Shown here: one piece after another, positions 41,101-54,938 of the stretch | Position numbering within the stretch: the first letter of the stretch is position 1 | Layout of the letters: every line of letters starts with the position of its first letter | Source: Clytia hemisphaerica | Taxonomy: Eukaryota > Cnidaria > Hydrozoa > Leptothecata > Clytiidae | Direction: 5' to 3' | Length of the DNA stretch: 64,000 nt | Assembly: GCA_902728285.1 (NCBI GenBank) | Contig: CACVBU010000734.1 | Coordinates: 186,001 to 250,000 of the forward strand | Made by a program: the position numbers and the translations under genes | The notes under the pieces: generated by a model | Told to the model about the DNA's origin: nothing | Database searches by the model: none | Seen by the model: only the letters and a program-made list of their open reading frames with translations

Positions 41101-44100
41101 AATTGTGATGTACACTGCTGTAACCAGCTGTACCTTGCCTTGTATAGAAAGCCAGATTTTACAAACTGAAAAACAGCTTAAATTTTCAGCAGTTTGATGA
41201 AAATTAAGATTCTTCTTGGTTTTATAAAAAGTAGTTATAATGTATCAGCTTTAGGATTGGGGCAGTCCATAAAAGACTTCCTTAGCCTCGGGGAGGCATA
41301 GTCTGGGGGAGGGAGGGGATATTTGTTTTCCATTAACTTTCTTCCATTTTTTGATAATATGCATGATATGCATTTGTACGATTTAGAAATATAATTGTGA
41401 TGTACACTGCTGTAACCAGCTGTACCTTGCCTTTTATAGAAAGCCTAACTCAATTAAAAACAGCTTAAATGGTCCGTATTTTGACGAAAATGAAGATTCT
41501 TCTTGGTTTTATAAAAAGTAGCTATGATGTAGCAGCTTTAAGATTGGGGCAGTCCATAAAAGACGTCCATAGTCTGGGGGAGGGAGGGAGGGGGTGTAAA
41601 AAAAGGAATTGTATGGATGGCCTCAATCCTAAAGCTGCTACATTATAACTACTTTTTATGAATAAGAATAATTTTATTTTTCAGCAACGTGATAACTATT
41701 TAAGCTATTTTCACTGTTAAATAAAACTTCGAGACGGAGACATACCTGCACTAAATTTCTCTTTTTATTTATTATCTCGGTTTCTGATTACTCCAAAGCA
41801 CAAAAACTGACCCCGTTTGTTTTTCACTACACACATATTACAACATCATTTTCAGTTTAGGTTATTTTTGTTGTTGTTATGATCGAATACTGTAGTTTAG
41901 TCAATATTATTACCAGTATGTACTCACGGAATGAATCATCTTTTGATCTGTTTGATTTCTTTTTTCAGAGAGAGTCAAGGCGTTTTTCAAAACTGAGGAC
42001 CCCGTGTACCCAAATCGTAAGTTCAAACACCAAACTTTTCTCAATAGATCAGGAGAAACACGTGTTTTTATAAGCATAACGCCTATAAGCAAAATTAGGC
42101 TCGAATTTGTCTAAAAGTTAAGCATAACACAGGCATAAGACAAGGCTCAGATGTAAATGTCAATAAAAATTCAACTTTTATAGATTACTTAAATCGTTGT
42201 CAAAATGAAGAAATCGAGAGTCAAAAATAAATCATTGTTTTCATAGAGCTTATCACAAAATATTGTAGTTGAAATCGGCTTTTTCCTTCCAGCTAAATCC
42301 TTGTTGAGAAAATACGAAGGTCGAAGAAGCAAAATTGAACCCTTGAATATCGGTTTAGAAATTACTTTATAAGCATTGCTTTAAGCCAACTCGAGGCTCA
42401 AATGGTAGTTTTCCTAAGCATATGAAATTCAGCACAAATTTACTCCATGCTTATAAAAACATGTTTAAGTGAAGATGTTTAATTGTGATTTGTGTTGCTT
42501 CTTCCTGGCTTCCCTTGCAGGCAACAGGCATTGTTTGAGTTCAACGTTCTTATTTTAGCAAAGAACCATAGGAAACCATACATGAAATGCCCATACGAAT
42601 TTTGTGGAAAATATATCACAGAACTTGCTCGTCACCTAACAGAAGTTAAACATGGAAACTTCTCGTTGTGGACAAACGACGATGCCAGATTGGAAAATTC
42701 AACAAGGAAGAAGATGTTTCGGTAATAACCGGCCTTCCCGTCCTTTTTTCTTTTAATAATGAAAATAATATGTCTTCCTGGTTTTGTTTATCTTTTGATA
42801 GATCTCCATCAGAATATCTTCATCTTATTGACTATATAGTTAGAAAAACTTTTTTTGGTTTTCAAGTTTTGCAGGCAATTTCCCTATTGTCTCAAATATT
42901 CTGTCCAACATTGTAGCAATGATTAGTATAGTTTTTAGTAATGTCAATTGGTATTTTCAGGTGGCTGACTTTGGACTCGTACAAAGGAGAATACAAGCCA
43001 TCTATTTGTGTTATCCACAGCAAATGCTATAAACGGATGACGCTGCATGTTAAAGAGAAACATAAAAATGTCAGTGACATCAACGCATTCAAGCAAAAAC
43101 ATACTGGACCACCAGTATTAGTGGTCATTCCCAAATATGAAGAACCCTCTTTTGAGGGATTCGATTCGGCAGATGACGGTGAAGAGATGCTCATTGATGA
43201 ACCAAACGTATGTTTTACCCTTGATGAAAGGGTTAAATTTACCAAATTCTATTGTTTCAGATTTGTAATGTCGAGTTTCGAGAATACTAAAGGGAGTACA
43301 GTCATCTCTGTTAAAAAATATTTATACTTCACTTTTTCTTTCAGCATCCTGGTCATACGAAAACCTTATTGTTTGCGGTCAGGATTCCGAAAAGGATGCA
43401 GATAACCCTCAAATCGAGAATGAAGGACGAATTCAAATATACTTACAAGAATGTGATGGATTTATTGAAGGACTTCCAGAGGTATAAACAATAATGTTTA
43501 ATGAAACATTATTTATAAAGTTATAAAGTTTAGCTAGATCGTTCCTTTCCCTTTAAACTTTGGATTGTTTTTTAGATTTACAAACAGATTTCCCCTTTAA
43601 TCCTTATCAAATATCATGAAGAAAATACTATTGCTTCTAGATGGTGTATCGCTATTGGCAAATCGAACCAGCAGGCTCTCCAGACGAGAAACCGGGTCGA
43701 GTTTGTCTGGAAATGCTTAGATGAAACAATGTGCATCAAAAATAATGCTCTCAAGTATAAGGAAGTAAGTTAGGTTTTCCATTCGATTTTCATTTTCATT
43801 CTATTTTGATTTTTTTCTGTTCAGGATATCTTTGTCGGATTTATACGAAAATTGTCAAATATCTTTAAATACAATCTAAAATGTAATCTTTTTATTCGTT
43901 TTTAGGAGCTCGAAGACAAGTACTTCATGCCGTTGTTTCAAAAGGTTGTAGAAAACGTTCACACACTGGACAAACAAGAAAGACATGATAAGGCCCAAAC
44001 AATTATGTCTCGCATCTTCAGCTTTGTCACATTTTTGAATTTCCTCTGTGTCAGAGATATTTATATTGGTAAGCTATGATCTCGAATTCGTATAATCTTT

Positions 44101-46397
44101 CAATGAACCGATACTGTTCTACCATTTTGAATATAACAGTGCCGACTCATGTCTCAAATGAAGGGGCGCCGTTTCCGCCTCTGTAGGGCGCGCAAAAATG
44201 CGTAGTTCTCCCGCTATCGCATTTTGAAGTCATCATTTCCACAGGAATGATTTTAGCTGGACCGGTATAGAAAGATTTAAAAATGAAATTGGCATCAATA
44301 GTACATCTGCTTTTTTTTAACTATTACATTAAGCTTTTTCCTTCTTTGTAACACCCAATATATTGCATTCTACAACATCAAAGACGGTTATTTGGAAATT
44401 CACTGTACTAAACGTTCTGTTTTTACTTGTTTCAGATTTGACAACGAGAGAAATCGAACGTATTAAGGAGAAGGTCACAGAACTCAACAAACGCTGTCAC
44501 AAGTATGTGATTGCTCGCCAGCTGATAGTCAGTAAGTTAAAATAAATCCTATTGATAAACAAAATCAAACATTTTTGTTCATACGTTATGATATCCCTTC
44601 TTTAGATATTTCACAAGCGTTCATTTTATGCTAATTTGGTCATAATGACTTCATGGGGGAGTTTGAAAAAATGATGTTGTTAGGGTTAGGGGCCAACAGA
44701 AATTGGATTTTGTGTTTCATCAGGGCTTAAGCAAAAAAGGGTGTGTCATTTTAATTGGAGGGGGGGTTTAGGGTTAGCCTCTGTCTATTATGATACCATT
44801 ACTTTTCTTTCAGCAAAATGGAAGCAGGAAAACCTTCTAACAAGCGAGGATTTTCTCTTCATTGGAAATTCGGATTGGGCAGTCAAGATTGCCAAACTAC
44901 TGGACGCACCAAGGGAGCATACCATAAACAAACACTTGGCTTGCGAATGCCGAAATTTCATCATATTCCTGATCTGTCAAGGTAATGCTACCCGATCGTC
45001 GAATATCATAAACATGACTCTACAGCATGTTAATGAAGCGAAAACAAGCAAAGAATTTGATTCAAATGCACCTGCCATGATTATGAAATCCGACATCTAT
45101 AAGACCTCCATCATTTATGGCGATAAACTCATCGTAGTGCCATCCGACGTCTTTCTCCAAATCCAAAATTATATCAAATTTGTAAGACCTGTGCTGATGT
45201 CCGATGATAAAAAACCAGATGATAAAAGGCTACTGTTCACATCGTCGCGTCCAAAGGAAGGCACAGATGGTTGAATGACCACTTCAAACGTGGCACAAGG
45301 CACGGCATCAGTTTTTGAAAGAAGTGGAATGTCGGGAAAGTGAGTCTTCATTCTAGTTTTTATGCTCTTACAAAAATTCATTTTGAGATATTGTGATTTT
45401 AAATTCTCTTAAGTTTTGCATGCCTCAAATTAGTTTCTAATTATTTTCTAGGTATATCAGAATTTACGTTCAACCAAAGGTATAAAGTGTTGAAATGTGC
45501 TTTGTAACACATCCCATTGACGATTGAAAGATTTTTTTGCAGTGATGAGAGTAGAAACTTGAATCCCTAATTTACTAACCTGTGTTTTCTTCAGGAATGA
45601 TAAATGTTCGCCGACAAGAATTCGTCACGCCATCGCTACACAGTTGGCGGGCTATGACAAAGAAAAACTTGAAGTTGTTGCAAGTGTCATCATGAAGAAT
45701 CGTACTGAGACGACTCAAAAGCACTATGTGCAGTTTTTTTGTCAAAGAGAAGCAATTCGCCTGTCAATGAAGATTTATGAGAGAACTCGTGGAAATATTG
45801 ATTTAAAGGCAATTCCTAAACCTAATGCTATTAACAACGAACAAGGCATGAAATGGTTGAAGGACAGGATTGCAGAAATAAAAAAACGCACTGGGAATAG
45901 TGTACTGGACAAAAATCTCTTCAAGTCATTCCTTGAAGAACCAGGTAGGAAATAAGTTTTATGTATTTATTCAAATAAATTATAATAGTTCTCATTATTT
46001 TTTTTTCTAACTCAGAAGCAAATGAGACTTTATCGGCTCTAAAGTTCTAAATCGGTAACACTGTATTTAAAAGAAAAGTCTGTTGGGAAACTGCGACGAA
46101 CAAGACGATCAATTTCAACAAATGTTAGAGGAGCGCTGGATGCCGAAAAGAACCAGAACGGAGAAGCGAAGAGACAGAAAATCATTTCTTGCGTCACCAG
46201 CTACCCCTATCCGATTCTCAAAACGTGGTGTCATCAAGAAGACGGAAAAGTGTAGGTGCCAGATTTGCCATAAAGCGTATGAAAGAGAGTTACCAGAGTT
46301 TGAAATGCGTCCAGAAGATCATAATGGTTCAATCCCTTACAAAACCTGTCCACCGCAGCTAAAGATGAAAGAAGACATAAAATTGCATTTGAAATAG
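38165..46397 (+). pseudogene. Spliced zinc-finger, Crypton-like tyrosine recombinase gene A, with one in-frame TGA
   Basis: Exons with GT-AG sites: 38,165-38,270 (acidic start, Met-Ser-Ser-Ser), 38,404-38,448, 38,621-38,665, 38,961-39,040, 39,268-39,381, 39,528-39,572, 40,211-40,258, 41,969-42,016, 42,293-42,352, 42,521-42,721, 42,961-43,207, 43,345-43,481, 43,641-43,764, 43,906-44,068, 44,436-44,531, 44,814-45,339 and 45,595-45,944; a possible last exon is 46,083-46,397. Phases join from 42,521 to 45,944; joins around 39,572-40,211 are less certain. 42,570-43,070 encodes C2H2-like fingers. The recombinase core shows the catalytic pattern Arg (Ala-Thr-Arg-Ser-Ser), Lys (Tyr-Lys-Thr-Ser), Arg-Ile-Arg-His-Ala and Tyr (Lys-His-Tyr-Val). 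TGA 45,272-45,274 cuts the core before the last Arg and Tyr. Paralogue: 59,121-64,000. Confidence 0.7.
40520..41660 (+). repeat. ~280-bp tandem repeat, second block, inside an intron of gene A
   Basis: Landmarks at 40,651, 40,931, 41,210 and 41,497 are about 280 bp apart. 40,673-40,952 and 40,953-41,232 appear almost identical, so that duplication is recent. The block ends with an inverted partial copy at 41,606-41,660. Confidence 0.88.
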
Positions 46398-46689
46398 GTG
46401 AGAAAAAGTAATTTTGACTATACTATACCAATATCTCTTGAATATTTATCATCAAGAATCCTTGTTTTCATTTAAAGACTTTTTAGTGTAGGTCTGTCTT
46501 CAAACTTTGGTAGGGCCTGCCATTTTGAAGAATGGTAAACTTGGGTTGAAGTATCTGAATGAAAGATAACCAAACCAAACTCAATTAAAGGCAAACAAAT
46601 AAGAGGAGGTTAGAAGGCTCTGTACATTATTATTTCTGTTAGAAATTCTTTCAAGTAGTTTTTCTCCGATTTTTTTGTTAACTATCAGG

Positions 46690-47031
46690 AAAACAGTCGA
46701 ACGCAATCCATACGGATATTGCGCGGGACATTCTGAAAAAAAGAAAGGAAGAAATTGAAGGCTTTATCAACGATTCCTCATGTTCAATCAATAACCTTTT
46801 TTGAAAGCAATAGTTAAAGGTAATCAATCAAAGACTTTGAAGAACCTTAAAGCAAGTGAATCAAACGAATTAGTTCAGGAATACTTCAATTTGAAGAATA
46901 AAGGCCTGCAAGAAACAGTTCAGCATATATTGTTCAAACTATACCCGACGCAACTTACCATTGATGGAGACGGGACGAGTAGGATGGACTTCGTTATTTC
47001 GAAGTTGTTCTTGAATGTTGATGAGTATTAA
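46690..47031 (+). other. Possible further exon(s) of gene A or unrelated coding remnant
   Basis: After an AACTATCAG acceptor (46,689) a short Lys/Glu-rich frame runs to a stop at about 46,802. A second frame (46,804-47,031) encodes a polar segment. No domain is recognised and the linkage to gene A is unproven. Confidence 0.25.
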
Positions 47032-47790
47032 TGGGATTAAGCTTATATATTACATTGAGTAATTTGATTAGGGTACGTTGTAGGAAGACATTTCAGTCAA
47101 ACTAACATTTTTTACCAGTAATCCACCAAATCAAGTCGAGCATTCTGAAAATTCGGGATCGTATTTTTTTCCAACTGATACGTTTGCTCATCTTATAACA
47201 TTTTTTGTCCCTATTACCCTGCTTTCGCTAAACTAGATTTTCCAGCCATTTACCAAAATGCATTCCCTCTCAAAGCCTATCTTTTAGAGCCAGACAAGGA
47301 ACTTTTTTATTTTTGTATTGTATGTATATAAGATCATTTTTCATAGAGCTTAGTTGAAATTATTTTATACTTCAAGGTGATTCATTATCACTATTATGTG
47401 TTGTAATAGCAATGTAAACATTTTGAGCAACATAACATTTTTACAGGGTCTTTACCTTAACTTTTTTAATTTTGTATGAACCAAGATTTATGTACGTGTT
47501 ATTTTTCAACTTAATAGTTGATACTCATATAAACCTTTGTTATTGAAATTTACTATATAGTTTTCTAAAGTAAGTAATTATGAAAAAGATTGCTATGTAG
47601 CAAAATTATATAAACAAACCTACTTTTAAGTCAAAAATTATTTTCTAGATGATAGCAAATTATTTTAAAATATAGAAGGAAATGAGAAAGTCCTCTTTTC
47701 GGCTTACAATACACGTTCTCTATTAATAGTATTTTCGTACAATCGTTTAAACAATCGAACCTGTCACGATGTCGTCAGAAAGCCGTAAAT
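47032..47790. other. Non-coding stretch before the 177-bp satellite
   Basis: AT-rich; no gene or repeat is supported. Confidence 0.5.
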
Positions 47791-47794
47791 TTTC

Positions 47795-48985
47795 TTGGAA
47801 CCAAGTTGGCCAGAAAGCTCGAAGTCCAATAGTCTAGTTATCAAAAATCCTAGCTTATGGGGAATTTCCCTCTAGCCTGAGAAAGCCACGCCCAGTATGA
47901 AGATTATTTTTATGCAGAATTGCTCTAATAGGTACAAAGTATCATCTAAATTACTTTTGGAGAATATTTTCTTTGAACCAAGTTGGCCAGAAAGCTTGAA
48001 GTCCAATAGTCTAGTTTTCGAAAATCCTAGCTTACGGGGAATTTCCCTCTAGCCTGAGAAAGCCTCGTCCAGTATGAAAACTTTTTTATGCAGAATTGTT
48101 GTAATAGCTACCAGGTATCATCTAAATTACTTTTGGAGAATATTTGGTTTGAACCAAGTTGGCCAGAAAGCTCGAAGTCCAATAGTCTAGTTTTCAAAAA
48201 TCCTAGCCTATGTGGAATTTCCCTCTAGCCTGAGAAAGCCACGCCCAGTATGAAGATTATTTTTATGCAGAATTGCTCTAATAGGTACCAGGTGTCATCT
48301 AAATTACTTTTGGAGAATATTTTCTTTGAACCAAGTTGGCCAGAAAGCTCGAAGTCCAATAGTCTAGTTTTCGAAAATCCTAGCTTATGGGGAATTTCCC
48401 TAAAGCCTGAGAGAACCACGCTCAATATGAAAATCAATTTCATGCAGAATTGTTCTAATAGGTATCAGGTGTTATCTAAATTACTTTTGGAGAATATTTT
48501 CTTTGAATCAAGTTGGCCAGAAAGCTCGAAGTCCAATAGTCTAAAAAATAAAAAACAACAACATTTAAAATTAGCAAAAGCTTTTCGGTCTTTCCATCAT
48601 CAGTGCTATAGAATAGTAAAATTGAAAATCCAAATCCAAATCCGAGAGTCTAGTTTTCGAAAATCCTATCTTATGGGGAATTTCCCTCTAGCCTGAGAAA
48701 GCCACGCCCATTATAAAAATTATTTTTATGCAGAATTGTTCTAATAGTTACCAGGTATCATCTAAATTACTTTTGGAGAATATTTGGTTTGAACCAAGTT
48801 GGCCAGAAAGCTCGAAGTCCAATAGTCTAGTTTTCAAAAATCCTAGCTTATGGGGAATTTCCCTCTAGCCTAAGAGAACCACGCCCAATATGAAAATCAT
48901 TTTTATGCAGAATTGTTCTAATAGGTACCAGGTGCCATCTGAATTACCTTCAGGGCTATCTGGGAGCTTTTTAACCAAGCTAGGA
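47795..48985 (+). repeat. 177-bp satellite array, about six monomers
   Basis: ACCAAGTTGGCCAGAAAGC landmarks begin near 47,798, 47,975, 48,151, 48,328, 48,505 and 48,791. The first five lie 176-177 bp apart. The last interval is longer by ~109 bp because of an insertion at about 48,541-48,650, flanked by a repeated AGTCTA. Confidence 0.92.
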
Positions 48986-49965
48986 GATCTTGAATTCTTC
49001 TTGCGAATCCCGAATTTGAATCCCAAATTCCGAATACCTAACTGTGTGGGTCGTGGATAGATTGGAAGTGACTCTCCAGGATTTTTTCTACTTTCTCTAT
49101 TTCCTATCTTCCTTTCTATCTCCTTGTATCTCCTTTTCTATTCTCTGACTTTCTGAGACTTCAACTAACTTTTCTATGTATTTGATATTTCAAACTTTCT
49201 CCAAATATCGACCCGACCGGGATTCGATCCCACCAAATGAAAGAATCTCTGATCAGAAACCCAGCGCGCTATCCGTTGAGCCTAGACTATGCTATAGTCT
49301 AAGACGAATTCGAAAAATAAAGAATAATCTGAAACACGCAAATTAGCAGTCGGGCGGAAATTTTGTCCGCGCGGGCGAAAAATAATCGGAGGGGCTCAAT
49401 GTCTTACACTATATCAACTCGGTAGGAAAGAAAAAATATAAAATGTTAGGAGAAAATAAACTTTCATCATTACTTCTCCAAAAATCGGGAAACTTATCGG
49501 TGTGGTGAGAAGTTTGTAAACAATGTTGTTTTCTCAGAATAATTGCAAACAGTTTTCTAAGAAATGACTGAACGTTGGATGTTGTAAAAATCATATACTT
49601 GTTTAATTTAAACAAATGGTTGTGCTTTTTCACGATACAAAGGTATATTTCCCCTGACAGTCTGACTACACAATCTAGTTTTTCAAGTGTTGGATTAAAA
49701 GCTCTGTTCCTTATACTGCTATGAAAATTGTCAACCTACCTGCTTATTCTCACTGGCAGCCTGGTGCCCTGCTTCACTTATTGTTTTAACTTGAAGTACA
49801 TAAATATGTGTTGTTATTTGTAGTTTGGATCTATGTATTTTATCTTGGTTGAGTTGCAGGAGGCATTGAAGCCTCATTCTGTCATTCTTGACATTAATTA
49901 AGGCCATTAAGTATTGAGTTGAATAGAAATATGATGTGTGAAAAAAACATTGACTTTTTTAATCC
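48986..49965. other. Non-coding region carrying a SINE-like sequence
   Basis: 49,000-49,290 contains a pyrimidine-rich stretch followed by a tRNA-like head on the minus strand (49,209-49,287). The remainder shows no gene. Confidence 0.45.
49209..49287 (-). repeat. tRNA-Arg-like SINE head or tRNA pseudogene
   Basis: The minus strand reads GGCTCAACGGATAGCGCGCTG (D-arm like tRNA-Arg), then TTTCTGA in the anticodon-loop position (anticodon TCT), and GGTGGGATCGAATCCC as box B and T-arm. The anticodon stem barely pairs, so it is not a working tRNA. The pyrimidine-rich sequence on its 3' side (lower coordinates) may be the SINE body. Confidence 0.55.
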
Positions 49966-52849
49966 TTGAAGAAGGCTGGAAGGTTAGATTTTAAGATTTT
50001 ATGTAGATCGTGTCAACGGCAATTAGATACATTTTTCAAGCAGAAAGAAGATTTCGTCAGCAAATTTAAAGACACAAAAGAAAACATTGTAAGAAAATTC
50101 ATAACAGTAAAGAGTAAGCGATTGTCCAATGATTCAAATTCTACCTCCCGTAAACGTCTACAACTTGAAGAGAAAACTGAAACAGAAGAAGATTCTTCAC
50201 CTTATAATGGTCTAATAGAAGAAGAATTTTTAACAGTAAGCAATTGTTTCAAAAGAAACCACCACTGTATGGAATAAATTTGCATTTTTTCAAAGCTCTC
50301 AGTACTATCTAGGTTAATTGTATAATTTTATTCTTGGATGTTGGGAATTTTAGGATTTAAAATTATTGTTTTTGAATTTTATCAATCCTTTTGACATCTA
50401 CAGGTTACCCTTAAAGATAATGAAGAGGAAGAAGTTTACAAAGTTGACAAAAGTAAACTGAAAATAGTTAAGTCTATTCTGTTGGAGAAAAGTCCCAATG
50501 TTCTCCATAAAATTCTTTCTTCTGAAACAAAGGAAGTGAGACAGACTCTCATCAACCATGTTTTAAGAAAAATCTCAAAAGAAGCAAAGCTATTAACAGA
50601 ATCTAGGCTATTCAATACAACAATTCCAAACTCTAATATCAGGAAATTTTCGTTTGTTTCTCAACACAAAGAAATGCTTGACAAATCACCATTATCTATG
50701 GCATTGTTCAACGCCTTTGGTACTAATCCAAGAATTAGTAGGAATAAAGTCAAAACTGTTAATGCAATAATTCCACCCATCATGACATCTATCAACACAC
50801 TGCTACACACAAGATGTCACAACTGCAACATGTTGCCTAGCATAATTGGTTTGATTTTGAAACAAGGACAGGCAGAAAAACTCTGTATCAGTCGCCTTGT
50901 CAGCCTTTCTCTATCAGTATCGTACAACTCTGTTATATCTGCACAATTAAGTCTTGGAAAAACATTTCTTGAAAAAGTCAATGAATGGACTCATCAAGCT
51001 GAAATTGATCTTGAACAACTTCTTTTAATGAAAAATAATGTTGATAAGGTTGAGGATGAAATTCCTGTTGTTAGTGATGAGATGTCAAAAATGAATATTT
51101 CCTTTGGTAAGTATGTGGTGGAGGCGTACATTTCTTGTTTCAGAAATACTGAAGAATATATGCTGCCACTTCTGAAATTCCAGAAAAACATTTTCTCAAT
51201 TTTGATATCAATTTATTTTGCTGTTCTGTTAAAATTTTACCTAAATTTCTTAAATTTTACCATGAAATAGGTTTTCTACCATGAATTCCAAAATTATAAA
51301 AAATTGGCCCCTTGTCACCAAAATTCCAAAGTAAAAATGGAGTTATGTCCGATACCAAACCAGTTCTAGAATTCAGAAATATTGAAAAAAAAATTGTTTT
51401 ATTTCCGATATTCTGACAATGATTCCAAAGGTTGATTTCCGCAATACCAAATGTTGTATGCTCCCCCCTATGTGATCAAGATTTTCTTATTTGAAGAAAT
51501 TTTAAAATTTTTGAGCAATGATGATCCTGGCCAAAGAAATTTGATTTTTAAATGTATTTAGTAATTGTTAACATCTTCATGAAATACTCTTTTTTTTAAG
51601 ATCCAGACTGTAGTTTTCTTGATGATCTAGAATCAGTTGAATTCTCACAAGAATCTTCTGGACCTTCTGATGATGTCATTGATGATACTGATCATGAATA
51701 TTTGATGGTTTATGATGATTGGCAAGTAGATCAAAGTGAGAAAGTTGAAAAAGTCATCTTGATACCAAAACAGCTCGATATGGATCGTTTTTGTGAAACC
51801 AAGTTTATGTATGTAGGTAAGAAATACATTCCTTACTTATTTAGAAATAGTAAACCACAAATTTAAGAAGGAATTATGTGAAGAAACTTGGTCAAGATGT
51901 AGATTTGAGGTACAAATGTTTTTATAAAAATGACACAAGTGGTGCAAGATTTTGAAAAAAAGGCTTGATTTTATTTCTTTCTTACTTAGCTACGGAACCT
52001 TTAGATAAAAGTAAGACATTATTATTGTTTGGTTTTAGGAATTAGAAGGCTTATTTAACCAAGATTTTTAGGTGATAACTTGAACAGAAAGATCAACTGC
52101 AGAAGCACAACAAGGACTCATCAAAGCACGATGCTCAACATGTTTAACGCCATGGCTGTTCTGAACAGAGTGCCGACCCCACATCACCTTTATGGTATTC
52201 CTGCCAAGCTACCAACTAAGGAAGAAGATATAAACTTGGACTATTACCTACCAAATGATGATGATATGAAGCAGCTATCGGAAGACATAAAATTTTTAAT
52301 CTCTAGAGATCTTGCGCGTTATGTCAAAGTATTTTCTTGGGCTGATGCACATGTTGACAAACTCATAAAACATTCTTACATAGAATACACGACCACTAAA
52401 TCATGCATTTAGTCCAGGTTTTGTCAACTTTCTGGTAAAAAAGTTTACAGGCCAACTATATTCTTCTTCCTCTATATTACAAATCCTATTGCAGTTTTTT
52501 AAATAATCTCGTATCTGTTCTTAAACTTGATAGAAAAGAGCAATTTATCATAAAAAGTATGAAGCTACAATTTTTCTAATAAAATTTTTATCAGTATCCT
52601 CTTGGTATATTGGATCATGATGAAACGTCACATGAAGGCATGGACGAAATCTTGAAACACGCCCATCAATTTGTCCCTGGTCATGACACCAGTCACCAGC
52701 TAAAGACATTCTTCATAGGAGATTTGAAAACTGTAGAACGAGCCCAGCAAGTGCAGCTGGAGCACAAAGATTCCAATGAAACATGGAAGAGATATGAAGG
52801 TTATATACCAGCTTTAGCAGATTTTCACACCTATGGAAACTTTCTTGCG
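49966..52849 (+). CDS. DUF6589-type protein gene, multi-exon, 3' end missing
   Basis: Exons about 49,966-50,235, 50,404-51,106, 51,601-51,816, 52,072 to about 52,410, and 52,595-52,849; phases join through the first four. The start has Cys-Arg-Ser-Cys, a probable zinc-binding N-terminus. The second exon has His-Asn-Cys-Asn-Met. The fourth (Asp-Asn-Leu, Tyr-Tyr-Leu-Pro) and fifth (Pro-Leu-Gly-Ile-Leu, Gly-Asp-Leu-Lys-Thr-Val-Glu-Arg-Ala, Glu-Gly-Tyr-Ile-Pro, Asp-Phe-His) match my knowledge of DUF6589, a domain of repetitive, probably transposon-encoded proteins. No donor of the right phase is evident near 52,410, where TAG ends the frame. The usual remainder after Asp-Phe-His is not found. Probably a broken transposon gene. 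Confidence 0.6.
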
Positions 52850-54938
52850 GTAAAAATCTCCTTTCTTTCTTTTCTTATATCTTCAAATTTGTTTTAGAGA
52901 GAAAATGTTTAAAGAAAAACAGAAAATCAAACATGAATGAATATTTACAAAAGTAAACAAATTTATTCTTAGTTGTTTATCAAATATTTTTGAAAATCTG
53001 TTGCTATCAATTAGAACAATTTAGACCATTGAAATAGGTTTTTTTTTTAGTTTATATAGATTGTCTCTTAAAGGGCTACAACCGAATTTCATCAATGAAC
53101 GAAGTTTTGTTTTCAGTTTTTTTTTCAGGGTTTTTACTTTAGGATGTTCGTAATTTGAAAAAAGTTTATTTCTCTATACATTTTACACTTTTTATTGTAG
53201 AAAAAAGTTTTATATTGTATTTTTTACACGTTCAAGTAACCATAGAAATGTAACGCTCGATTATATGATAGACATTCAGAATATATTTGAGTTTTCAAAT
53301 TTTATGCTTTGTTACTTAGTTTACAGGGTTTATTAGAAAAATGATAATATACTGCACCCCAATGAACAATATTTTTCTGGAAAAGTTTATCTAAATCCTC
53401 TACTTTTTAATTCGTTGTTGAAAAAAAAAAATCTGTAATTAAGATATATAAGGAATCGTTCTATAAATAAATCTGTTTCTACAAGACTGAATTTGATGCA
53501 CACTGACATAAAACATTGTTTCACATATTTCGGAAATGTACTGGCAAATACATGCCTGATAGCCAGGTCTTCTCGACAATCAACATTATTCATCTTTTTA
53601 TGACTGAATATCCTGCATTTTCATCTTTATTATAATACCAAAGTCTAGCATTTTTTGTGTGGTTTTAAGATTGTTGATTGGAAAACATTGAGAGACATCA
53701 GGGGTCAAAGCCTGTATCAGGTTTTAGTGTGATTTTTAAATCACCAAAACTCAACTTCGAAACACAAAATTATGTCAGTGGTGCATTCAAATCTCTTTTT
53801 AGCATCAGATTTTTCTCCTAGCTTAGAAGCCATTAAAAGTAAAGAAAAATTGTGCATTTTTTTATCTGAAAAAGTGGAATTGAGCTAAAAATTGGTCAGA
53901 ATTTTGGAATTTAGATTTAAAATACCTTTGATGGAAAGAAAAATTTGCAGATTTGGCCAGTATCCACCGAATTAAATCCCTTTCAAAATTAACTTTCTCG
54001 GCCATCCGCAAAATTGAATTCTGTCTGAAAAAACTATTTAGTCCATCCGCAAAATTAAATTCTTGCCAAAAGTTCTCCCTTTAAGGTAGACAGAATTTTG
54101 AAATTCGCTACAAAAATTATGAAGGAACTTTATTTCTTTATTGAATAAGGTAAGAAAACAAATAAAAATAAATGCAATTTTTGAATTGGATGGTGAAAAA
54201 TAACTCTTGTAATTTTAGTTTATAATATTATCTCAAAAATATAAAAAAGTAAACATAATACTTGTACAGTACAGACAAATAATAAAACTTGATAAAAATT
54301 ATGGAAAACTAAACTCTTTCCTTACAGAGTAAAATAAATAGAATACTGAAGACCTCATAGATCTCTTGCCAAGGTGATAGACTTTGGATGATTGAAGACA
54401 ATAAAAATTATACTTTTTAAATTAGCAGAAAACTATTCCTCAAGGGCATATTAGTCTCTTTGAATAGCTTGAATAGCATTCTCATGTTAACCCAAACAAC
54501 AAAAAAGGGAAAATTATTTTTAAGTTGATTCTGAAATAATAAAAATAATTAGCAATTTCTTAAGAATATTGACCCTCAGTCAAAGTACATTATTCTTATT
54601 AAAAAATAGACAGGAGAACCGTCCTGTATTTTTATAATCTGATGTATACAGGACGGGTATGACCTGTGAGGCAGATTTCTGCCTTAAAAATTTACAGTGG
54701 GAAATTCGAATTTAAGCGCTGCCCTCACTCAATAAAATAAAAACCAAATTTTGAAAGTGTGACCAGTAAAAGAATAACAAAATTTGATTGGCTATGCTTT
54801 CAACCGTTATTTGGATCTGGGAAATTCAAACTCTCAGCCCATACCATGTTATATATTTCGCCATTAGTATATAGAATAAGAAATCATATCATGAATCTCC
54901 AGGCTAATTAAAAAAGTGAGTAATTCAAATAGATTCAC
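52850..54938. other. Non-coding gap between convergent genes
   Basis: No further DUF6589 exons were recognised. 53,990-54,060 repeats CATCCGCAAAATT. 54,610-54,650 has an 11-bp inverted repeat (CCGTCCTGTAT...ATACAGGACGG), probably part of a small MITE. Confidence 0.5.

Noticed and set aside
40699-41169. Two ORFs with identical endings
   Set aside because: They are the same open frame repeated in the 280-bp tandem units.
48250-48696. 148-codon ORF
   Set aside because: It lies wholly in the 177-bp satellite and its insert, repeating the same peptide.
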